Assembly: GCA_963971285.1 (NCBI GenBank)
Contig: OZ020245.1
Coordinates: 24,628,983-24,692,982, forward strand
Origin: Astropecten irregularis
Taxonomy: Eukaryota; Echinodermata; Asteroidea; Paxillosida; Astropectinidae
Length of the DNA: 64,000 nucleotides
Direction: 5' to 3'
The position numbers were made by a program, and so were the translations under genes. The notes under the pieces are model-generated. The model was not told the origin of the DNA. It worked only from the letters and a program-made list of their open reading frames with translations, and ran no database searches. Positions within the stretch are counted from its first letter, which is position 1. Every line of letters starts with the position of its first letter. Of this stretch, positions 45,001 to 57,000 are shown in pieces.

Positions 45001-48000
45001 CGGGCGAGTTCTTCTTTTCGAGTCTAAGCTGGTTGATATCATGACAAGAAAGATTTGAGGCTTAGCATGTTGTGACAAATGGTATGTGGATCGGTTTGCG
45101 GAAACACCATGTAAGAATCGTTCCGCATACTTTCGCGCTTCTTATTTCGCACCTCGTAAGGTCTCAACGTTTCGACTAGCCTGCTATTATGGTCTCCTGA
45201 CCAGGCGCGGTTCTAGAGTCAAAATTTTGGGGGGGCTAGAAGAGCCATTATTTTTTTGGGGTGCTAGAAGACCCAATATTTCGGGTTCTTCTAACACTCG
45301 CTTCTGCTATGTCTTATTAGGGGTCGAAAACATGCACATTTTAGCCCACACAACGCGTTTGTTATGTAATTGGCGCTTAATAACTGAAAAAATCCAGTAT
45401 TTTCAAGAATTTTTTTTTTTCACTTGCATTTTTTTTGGGGGGCTAGACAAAAATTTTGGGGGGCTACAGCCCCCCCTAGCCCCCCCGTAGAACCGCGCCT
45501 GCTCCTGACGACACCAAGAAACGTTGAGACCTTTTGACAAGTGCGACGAAGTAAGAGATGCGAAAGTACGAACTATTCTTATACCCGGTATTTTCGCAAA
45601 CCGATCTATGACAGTTCCTTTGAGTTGCTCTGGTTGGGTAGTATAGGGGCAGGTAATTTAGGCAGTTCTGCAGTGTATGGACTTCTCCATATTCACAGGT
45701 GGTTTAGCCGATTAAGTCAATGTGTCAATACGTAGTCATAATTAGGAGCATCACTTTAAAGTGACATTTATTGTGTGCACGTCATCCATTGTCTTTTAGC
45801 TTTTATAGGCATGTTTGAGTGCAGATTCACGGTGTGTTTAAAGTCAAAACATAACTCATCATCATTATTATGAAATGACTGACAGCAATGTTATCACAAA
45901 TAACATTTATACAATGTGTAGATGAAATTGCTCAAAATTAACCATGAATTCCAAAGAATGAATTCGGTGACTTGAAGATCCGAGGTTGAAACATGCATAA
46001 TTCGCTCCGACTTGCAGCTTCAATCTGACCAACTTTTCTTCTTGTTTTCTTGTATAAACAAATAATAAGAAATAATAAGGCATAGCAGGCCAAAGGTTTA
46101 ATTCTCAAAGTTTGAAATATTCTCATTTTGAACTTGAAACAGAAACCAAAATGGCCTACATGAGCATTACAATTTCGTACGAATTCTTGCTAAGATAATT
46201 ATCTAAAAGCAATGTTTCTTGGTATTTAAAGGTAATACCATACTTTGGTTTTTATCAAAAGAAATACAGATTCATGGGCAAAAATATCAAGACAGAAAGA
46301 GTAACAGTCATCTGTGAAAATTTCAGTCCCATACGGTGTCCACTTTTCTAGAAAACAGTAAAAAACAGCCACAGTATTTCTTAAATCTTGTCTCTTTTAT
46401 TTTTTATCTTTTAAAAGATCAAAAGGATTTCCGCTCGTTGTTTTACTCATTTCTGGATAAATACACAATTTTAACGGTAGGTTTCTACCAGCACCATCTT
46501 CATACCCTGTAAGTTAATTCTGTGAACATTTCTGTTTTGGTTTCTTACCAAAGTATGATACTATCTTTAAGTATACGACATCGTCAAGACCATTCCCCTC
46601 CTATCCCACCCCCTGGCCACGCCCCCAGTGAGAGGAGCACATGCATCCAGACTTTATAAGCTCTGCCTCCTGAAAAGAAATGTATACATTTATTATATAC
46701 AGCTGCTCTTTTTCAATTGTTTTGTTGTTGTTTTTTGGTGGTTGTCTTGGTTTTGTAGTCATCCTCTTATCTTTACCATCATAATTATATAAAGATCAAT
46801 ACATTACATCGTGTGGACCGTCGTGCAGACATTGTCATGGAAACCGCTACCCTCACAGTTTGTTTATATAGTGGCTTTTAAATTTAATTAAATTTTCTGG
46901 GAGTGTGGGTGTTTTACTTTTTGTATTATATTTTCTTTTTAACATTGGAGTTTGGCCTAGAACTTCCTGTCGATATACAGTCAAGACAAAAGAGGTCATT
47001 TCGATGTACTGCATATCGCTGAGTTTTTTTTTCATTAAAACTACAATCCAGTGAAAGCGAGGTATCCTAGATAATATGGTAGTATATGCCAGTGATCCTA
47101 TACTGGTGTGTACGTGTCCTGTATTATATGTTCAAGGACAGGAGGATGAAGGAAATACAATGAAACCATTCTTGTCCTCGCACGGACTTCTTTTGTTTGA
47201 AATTGTCCTCGGACTTACAACATGTGTGCATGTTTAGTTTATTGGGATTGTATGACAATAGAAAAGACCTTGTCATTGAACAGTATATAGGCCTATTGGT
47301 ATATGTGAAACACGCAATTATGTGTATCGGGATGTGTCTTTATAATATCACTGTGAAATTTTACAGTAAATTTCTGGCAGCACGGGCGCCAGTAATGTAC
47401 CGTAAAATAATATACACCATATCTTTCGTGTTATAATACGAAGTTGCTGTACTAATCTCAAACAAATCTGTAATTGGTGAAAAAATTGTTTTACTGTAAA
47501 ATCGAAAGTATAACCCCAGTACAAGCTACATTAATTTACCTTCATTAGTTTATTTTACTGGCACCAGGCAACTTATTTGTGACCTTTTTTTCGATGAATT
47601 CCTTTATTTCCACGTGTTATAGATTATTGAAATTACTGCTGCTAAATACAATATAAGGTACTGCAATTTGTACAGTTTTATTTTACAGTGTAAGCATACT
47701 ATAGGAAACAATCTCAAACCAGTCGAATTGATTCGAAATGTTTTCAAAATGAATTTCTTCTTTAGTATGAAGTACATACAGTCTCATGGGCCAGCAACCA
47801 ATTTCACGAAACTTGGCGTAACTATTCGCCATATCTGCTTATGGCGCAAGACTTACGCCATAAAATAGAGTTTCGTGAAATCGGCTGCTGGTACTGGTCC
47901 GTACTGGGCCAAGACAACCAGGCATAAAAGTTTTACTTTCCAGCCCACTGAAACATTCACTGAAGTGCCGTATGTGACAGTCGTTCATAATCTGGTGAAC

Positions 48001-51000
48001 TGTCTGCTATTTGTTGCTGCAATATCACAGACAAGGCTGCCTTTTACCCCATACAATACACCGCACAATGAACAGTTTTATCTCGACTTCAATACCTGAG
48101 ACCTATTGTTTTAAATGACCAAATGAAAAAAAAATGTCAGGTTCTGTGTGTGAAATCTGACTGCTTATAGAGTAGATGTTATTGTTAAAACGTCTTCTGA
48201 AATGCTGTCATCGTGGACAGACCTGCATCTTCAAACAAACGGACGTAAGCTGAATTCGATTTCAGCTTATGAAATGAAACAAAATAGTCGTTGTTTTCTT
48301 GAAAAGTAACCACCAATTGTCATGACATTTTCATAGATTGATGGTATGATCTTCATTTTGAAACAATGTGGTTCTTATTTCCCGACAGGCCCATATTTTG
48401 GGCTCCGACCGAAGAAAAAAAAAAATTTTTTTTTGCTGCCGACCCTGTCAGAATGACATAATATAAATTTATGGAAAAAAAAAAAAAAAAATTCCAGAAT
48501 TTCTGAACACAAATTTTGCCAATAGCCCTACATTTTTTTTACTTTCTATCACAGAAATAATTAAAAATATTCAAACGAGATTGCAGTGAATACAATGAAC
48601 ATTTCTCATCATTTTCTGGAGGTTTTTTTGTGTATTCAGCCAGATTTTTTTCAGTTCCACTTTTTTTTTTCGACCGACCGACCCTCCCTCAAGGTGAAAA
48701 AGAAATGAGAACCACAGTAATAAAAAGGGGCCGCCTTATTGAAATTAAAAATTGAGTGATTCCCCATATACCGTTTCTCAGGTTAAAGGTAGTATCATAC
48801 TTTGGTTTTTGTCAAAGAAGTACAGATTCATGGTCACAAATATCAAGGAAGATACAGTAACAGTCATCTGTGAAAGTTTCAGTCCCATACGGTGCCCACT
48901 TTTTGAGAAAACTGTGAAAAACGGCCACAGTAATTCTTAAGTCTTTTCTCTTTTATTTTTGATCTTTTAAAAGATCAAAAAGATTTTCGGTCCTTGTTTT
49001 ACTAATTTCTTGATAAATACAGAATTTCATGCGGAAAAATGTTAACGGTATGTTTCTACCATCACCATCTTCATACCCTGTAAGTTATACGTAAATCTGT
49101 GAACATTTCTGTTTTGGTGTCTTACCAAAGTATGATACTACCTTTAAACGGTTCCAATATTCAATCGTCCGGTGTTAATATTGTCATAAATAATATTTCT
49201 GCCGTTTTATTGACGTTCGCGTTTTCTTTTTTTATTCATGACAGTTTGCCTCTGAATATACCGATCAGTACGGCGGAATTTCCTCAGGTAAGTCTTCAGT
49301 GTCAGTCAATTTTGTTTTTTTAATAATAATAATAAACATTACCGATAATGGGTACTTAGGGAGACATCCATAGGGACGTGCACACGACTTTACTTACCTT
49401 TTTCTAAACATCCTCCAAACCAATGAACTTGAAATTCAAATATGTTCATATTGGGAGCATTCTCTGTCTTCTATCAATATATGGACACTAAAAATATGTC
49501 TTAAAGATGTAGAAATATTTTTGGGGAGACAACAAAATGTCTCCCTATTGACCGGTGTCTCCCAAATGTTAACTTTCAGATGCTAACCTGTCTCCCTATT
49601 ATGCAATTTAGAAAAATAACTCTAACAACAACGATAGGGCGAAATTCCCATAGGGTCATGCACAAACTTTATTTACCTATTTCTAAATAACCTTCAAACC
49701 GATCGACTTGAAATTGATATATTTTCCTAATGGGAGCATTCTCCATCTTATATAAAAAAACGGACGGTAAAAAATGTTTTTTTAAAAGGTAATTAAAACG
49801 TTAGGGGGAAGTGGAAATTTACCCCTAACAGCCGATTTCCCCCTAACGTAGTCATTAACAATATAATTATAATAATCAATGCAAGGCCACGAGTCTCGGG
49901 GTAGCATAGTCAAGTTGTCATGGCAACCGATATGTATTATATCCGATATGGAAAAAAAATGAAAGCACTTAAAGATACAATGCTCAATATTTTGGTCACA
50001 TAATCGGAACCAAATTATAGATTGATAAAATAATTATGTTGGCTATTTTAGGAAAGCGGGAAGAGTTTCCGACCTTTCGTTATTTTGATATCTTGGCCGA
50101 ACAAAATCCGTTGAGAAACAATGGCTATGAATGTTAAAAGGATGGTACAGCATTGGTAAGACAAAATACACTTCAAGATCACAGATTCACATAAAACTTA
50201 CACAGTATAATGGTGATGATAGGAGAAAACATTACACGAAAATTTTTTGTCTGAAATGCCATATTCTTTGAGAAATAAATGAAACTATTTTCCGATTGGA
50301 ATAAATCGCTTCGAAGCGTTTTATTCATTCGTTGAAATGTGTACATTTCAATGTGCACGGGTTTTAACTTTTTTCTCGTGACCCAGATGGCTGATTGACC
50401 TCAAACTTCTACAGGTTTGTCAGTTAAGGTAGGCCTATATGATGGATTACATAATGTGCTTTCGCTGTCAGCAACGGTTTTGTCGCAAAAACCCGTTCTG
50501 TACCATCCATAGAGATACATGTATATCTCTATAGTACCACCCCTTTAAATAATGATATGGAAAGATGGACCAGCTCATAAATGCCTACATCTGAAGTTCT
50601 ATTGACATGAACAAATCTTGTTTGGGTTTTAATTACTATTTTGCAGTGGACGTGTACAACAGAGCCATTGCTTACTGGAATCTCAACAGCTTAGATAATG
50701 ACGGCAGTTTCGCCCAAGACCAAGGCTTCTGCAGTGACGAAGGTAAGTTTATCAGGTTCAACTGTCAATCTATTCATATCGTCGATTGTATGTTTCAACA
50801 AGCACTTTATAAATTATTCCCACAATCCACACACGACCCGTTTCCTTACCATGGATCCCGATCCGACAGTCGCTGATGAAACAGTTCCAAAAATGTTTGA
50901 TATCATCAGTAGAAAAGTAAATTCTGATCGGATAATTGCAATTTGGACTAATTATTGAGAAGACACTTTATCGAAACAAAATGACAAAATGAATCATTGC

Positions 51001-54000
51001 AAATTTACTTCTACTGTTTCATTTGAACAATATAAAAGATTTCATTAAGCTATTTGGACAGCATTGGACTTCAAGGTTATTCATTCAAATCATTACAAAC
51101 AACAAAATACACAGACGAACAGCCCAAAATAAGACAAGTATTACCAGTGGTAATAAAGCATAATTGTCTTAAACTCTATACCCTGTATGTCAGAACGATA
51201 GATCTAAAATTAATTCGTCCACCCTTAAAGGTAGTATCATATTTTGGTAAGACACCAAAACAGAACAGATTTACGTATAACTTACATGGTATGAATTAGA
51301 TGGTGATGGTAGAAACATACCGTTAAAATTTGTCTGCCTGAAATGCTGTATTTATCAAGAAAAGAGTAAAACCAATGACCAAAATTATTTTTGATCTTTT
51401 AAAGAGCACAAATAAAAGAGAAAAGACTTAAGAAGTACTGTGGCCGTTTTTCACTGTTTTCTCAAAAAGTGGGCACCGTATGGAACTGAAATTTTCACAA
51501 ATCACTGTTCCTGTATCTTCCTTGATATTTATGCCTAAAGATCTGTATTTCTTTGACAAAAACCAAAGTATGATATTACCTTTATCACAATATTAAAGGA
51601 AAAAAAAACAGTAATCATCAACCAATTTCTGAATAGATTTGACTGAAACCCCCTTTCTTCATCCTTATTTGGAACCCATAATTATGAACCAAACTTATAG
51701 ACAAAGGATTCAGATCACGAGAATAATCAAAACAAATGTTTACTATACACTAGAATTCTTTCCAGGTATTAAAGAGAAAAAACATCAGTGTGACAGAAAC
51801 GTCGCGTGTCGAGTCAAACAATTGTTTTAAAAAATCAATCGCCCTTATGCAAAAAAATTGGGACTTAGTCTTAACCCCACATGTTTGGTAACATGTCAAT
51901 TTTTAAACATGTAAATGAAATTTCCTAAAAAAGAAACATCCCTAGCCCTATTCATTACGATTATTATAACAATTGTGTTCAGCTGAATATTATAATAAAT
52001 ACGATGAATACAATTGGTATGCAAAATAGTATTCATGATGAATACAATTATTGTTGATCAAAATACTGTCATTCAATTTCTCTAAATGCATCATTTTCCT
52101 GTGCTTTTCAAAGCTTATTTTTCCTTTATTGTCGAAATGAGGAGAAAGAGTAGGAGCACACACTATATGAACGAAAAAGAAAATAAATAAGTTAGCTACA
52201 TAATTTTGTATGCATGAAACATCTTGATCCAGTAAATTGAGAATATTATACGCGGTTGAGTTGCAAATGTTATGAAGCGGCTTCCTTGCACGATGTCATG
52301 TAAATAATTACATGTATATAGGCCTATTAGCTAAGCTGCTATCTTTACACTGCTTTCAACGTAGCCATGCATCCCAATGAAACATTTTAGGGGTCAAATC
52401 TCTCACCTCAAGCCAAAGCGGCCATTTAATTTTTCCATCGCCAAAGGAAATTGTGAAGCCGGCCTCGTTCACACGAGTTGCCATGGATACAGTCTTCCCG
52501 CGTCATATCCCACCATGCTTCGCACATTAGAGGGAAAAGCACTGCATGCATGCATATGATTTTTGTTATGCATTTATCATTTTTGTCACGGTGATTATTA
52601 GTGACAAAAGAAATAAAATAATAACAACTATAATAATATTTTTTGTTCACCTTCTATAACAATCCGACAATTGATTGATTAAGCATTGGCTGAATGTTAT
52701 TAAAAAGCCCATATAAGCCCTTTGTGACAAGAAAATGATGGTGTATGATTATTTAGAAAAATTGACATTCAGCGGTTTGGCCCATTTATGAAAGCGTTTC
52801 TATTGCACTCCAGATTAAAATTGTTTGTTTTTTGTGCCGGTGCACATTATTTGCAATAATGGTCATCTGAAGATGTGGGTTTCATAAGAAGAATTGAGTC
52901 TGTTTTCTATACCTTTAAAGGTAATATCATACTTTGGTTTTTGTCAAAGAAGCACGTATTCATGGGCAAAATATCAAGGAAGATACTGTCACAGTCATCT
53001 GTGAAAATTTCAGTCCCATATATATGCCCCCCTATGGTGCCCACTTTTTGAGGAAATCGTGAAAAAAGGCCACAGAATTTCTTAAGTCCTTCCTCTTTTA
53101 TTTTTGATCTTTTAAAAGATCAAAAAGATTTTCGGTCGTTGTTTTACTAATTTCTGGGTAAATACACAATTTCAGGCGGAAACATTTTAACGCTATGTTT
53201 CTACCACCACCATCTTCATACCCTGTATACTTATACGTAAATCCACTGGTGTCTTTTCATGATTGGGGGATGATTGGTGATTTGGTGTCCTATGCGAGGG
53301 AGCGAAGCAACCAAGTGGGGGGAGGCTGTGGGAGGTGGAATACCCCCCCCCCCCTCCCAAACCAGGGACTTTTTAATAAAAACATAATCAAAAAGTCGCA
53401 TTTTAGAGCATTTAAAACGATATTCAGAAGAATTAATAAACATAGTATAAATTCACTGCGAAGACTAACAAAACAAAAGGAACATGTAATATTTCTATAC
53501 AATAAACTTGAATGACATTCAACCTCAAAATATTGGGGGGATATACCCCCATAAAAATGAAATTTTCAGGCCCATTATAATACGGTGCCCACTTTTTTTA
53601 GAAAATAATGAAAAGCGCCCTCAGTAAGTCTTTTCAACGTTATTTGTTATAGGTAGTAAAAATACTTAATAGTATCATACTTTGGTAAGAAACCAAAACA
53701 GATATTTTCACAGATTTACGTATAACTTACAGGGTATGAAGATGGTGGTGGTAGAAACATACCGTTAAAATGTTTCCGCCTGAAATGGTGTATTTATCCA
53801 GAAATTAGTAAAACAACGACCGAAAATCTTTGTGATCTTTTAAAAGATCAAAAATAAAAGAGAAAAGACTTTAAAATTCTGTGGCCGTTTTTCACTGTTT
53901 TCTCAAAAAGTGGGCACCGTATGGGACTGCAATTTTCACGGATGACTATTACTGTGTGATCGTCCTTGATGTTTTTTTCCAATGAACCTGTATTTCTTTG

Positions 54001-57000
54001 ACAAAAACCAATGTATGATACTACCTTTAAGATCAAAATTATTTGTGGTAATTGGTTTTACTCTTTTCAGGATAAATACACCATTTCAGACAGAAACATT
54101 TTAACGGTATGTTTCTATACCATCACCATCTTTATACCCTGAAAGTTATATGTAAATCTGTGAAGATTTCTGTTTCGGTAGGCCTATACCAAAGTATGAT
54201 AATGTAGTACTTTTAATAGGGCGTGCACTGATAGGCCTGTATATTACTGGGTTTCCGATACCTCCATGATATGGTGTGTCTTGTGACCGTTCACGTGAGT
54301 GGACGCTTTGACACTTTGCTTGTATTTATTGGGCTGGAGTTTGTGTTCATATAACATGTAATTTTGCCTGGCAGGTGTTAAAGAGCTAAATGGGGCAGTG
54401 AAATTGAAGCAAGATGCACCTGGTACGACCAAACACAGTGCTAAGATTACACTCAGTCCCTACCAGTCTGAATGCCCGACTAACCCTGATATGTGCTCCA
54501 ATGGATTCACCGTGTCATTCTGGCTGAGTATGAAAGCACAAGAAAATGCTGACTTGACCACCGAGAATTGTATGTTGCTGTCTCTTAATGACACCACTAT
54601 GGGTGGTTTCCAGGTAAGTTATAATGTGCTATGGGGGTACGGTTGGTGTGCTTTAGTCCACAAGGATATTGGTCAATACACACATAATGTGTATGAAAGA
54701 AAGATGAAAATCGGATTTTTAAGTTGGGTAATTCAGTCTTAGTTTTTTTCACTAAATTTTGGTCCAGTTTTGCTCAAATTCTACATGGTGATAGCCAAGA
54801 CATTGCTGCATCACATATGAGAATCTTGAAGTGATAAACAGTTTAATTTTCATAAAATAGTTCTCGACACAAGTGTTGCGTTTTTTTTTTGGGGGGACAC
54901 CCTGTATATTAAAAAAAAGCAAGGTTTATTTTGTGGAAAGAGGGCAGGGGGGGCAACTTTTTTAGGTGGCGCCAAAAATGCAAAGACAACAACAAAAGTA
55001 TAGCTGTACACATGTATATGCAGGGTGTCCCCAAAAAACGCAACACTTGTGTCAAGTGCTATTATATGAAATTTCAATGATCTATCACTTTAAGATTCAG
55101 ATATGTGATACAACCATGTCTTGGCTATCACAATGTATATAGAATTTGGGCAAAATTGGACTGACATTAATTGAGTGAAAAAAGTAAGACTGAATAACCC
55201 AACCTCAAAAACCGATTTTCATATTTCTTTCATACACATTATGTGTGCATTGACCACTCTGCGTGTTATCCATGCAAATTTGTTTTTAAGGAGCACTCTT
55301 TCAATTGGTCATATTTCAGTTCATGTTTCATAAGTTCAGGCCGATATGCTTAAATTCTACAGGGATAGCCAAGACATACATGGCTGATATCTGAATCTTG
55401 AAGTGTTAAATAGTTTAATTTTGAACATAATGGTTCCCAACACAGTGTGGCGTTTTTTCCTGGGACACCATGTATATAAGGCCTACTGATGAAGTTATTG
55501 GAATCCAATAGACAAACAAAGAAATATTCCAATTTCAGATTGTCTGATTTTGTTTTGATTTTTTTTTTTATTGGCATCATAAGTTGGAATAGGGTTGCAA
55601 TTTCAGCACTTGTCCCGGGCGCCATTTTCCCTAGAAACGCTGCTGATATTTTGAAAAATGTCTTCTTCTTCTTGGATGGCGGAGATGAAGCAGAAGCCCT
55701 AGCTGGAGCCAGAGCCAAAGTTTCAAAAAGCACTATGATATAGCATTTGAAACATACCCTTACTACTCATAAACCTATACCTCCTTGGATAGCGCGATAG
55801 CTGCTCCCCTCAAAAGCAGAAGCATTTTCAATGTTTTTTCACATTTTGTTTTGCATCAAAATGAAACCTTTGTTTATTGACCGCAAACAGAAACTTTTTT
55901 CAAATGTGAAAGCGATTCTAAGACATGGAAGGATTAAATATGAGTTAAACTGTGTCTTCCAATCCACAGATCATGTTCAACGGCGAGGACAGAAAAATCT
56001 ATTTCAAGGCTGGAGATACCTCAGTTTCTTCTGTTGAGGCATACAATGCTACAGACGAGTGGCTGTGGAACCATATTGGGATGACTTGGAATAAAGGTCT
56101 AAATCCAGGTATGGGTGGTAAGATTCAAAATTATATGATATGTCAAAGAGTACTGCTATATTTACCAAATCTAAGTACGTGTAATTTTGGATTCATCGTT
56201 TTGTCACATTAGTCTGAAAAAGAATTAGAATTTCGCATATTTTCTAAGACTTACCAAAATATACCTGGCACCAATTTCATAGAGCTACTTAGGCACCAAG
56301 ATTTGGTAAATAAAAAAAAACCTTGGTAAATAAAATCAGTATGCCAGCAAAAACTCCTTGTGAATGTTATGCTCAGCAAACAATGGCCGAAAACAAGTCA
56401 AAAGCAGTACAATTTTGTTGGTAATCCTGTTTAAAGGGATGGTACAGAACTGGTTTTCACAACAAAACCATTGCTGACAGTGAAAGCACATTATGTAATC
56501 CATCATATACCTTAACTGACAAACTTGTAGAAGTTTGAGGTCAATCAGCCATCTGGGTCATGAGAAAATAGTGAAAATCCTGTTTACACATTTCAACGAT
56601 ATTATTCGTTCATAATAAAACGCTTCAAAGCGATTTATTCCAATCGGAAAATAGTTTCCTTTATTTCTCAACGAATATGGCTTTTCAGACAAAAACATTT
56701 CATGGGATGTTTTTTCTTATCATCACCATTATACTGTGTAAGTTTTATGTGAATGTGTGATCTTGAAGTGTATTTTGTCTTACCAATTCTGTACCATCCC
56801 TTTAAGCAAATTTTGTGCTTTTAAAAGCAGCTCTATGAAATTGGTCCATGTTTAATACACTCAGGTTGCTGCAGTGGCCAAATAGGACACACCCTAGCCG
56901 CTACATGATGAGGGGGGCACTGGAAAAATTGAACCCCATCAATTTCTGATTGTTTGGATGCTGTACAACCCAGAACTGCAAAAGATTTTAGCACTGGCTG

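Noticed and set aside
45086-45490. 134-codon frame
   Set aside because: Spans the foldback element and the hAT-like insertion; composed of repeat sequence.
54398-54742. 114-codon frame taken as a stand-alone gene
   Set aside because: Only the part up to 54613 is an exon; the rest reads into the intron and a repeat.
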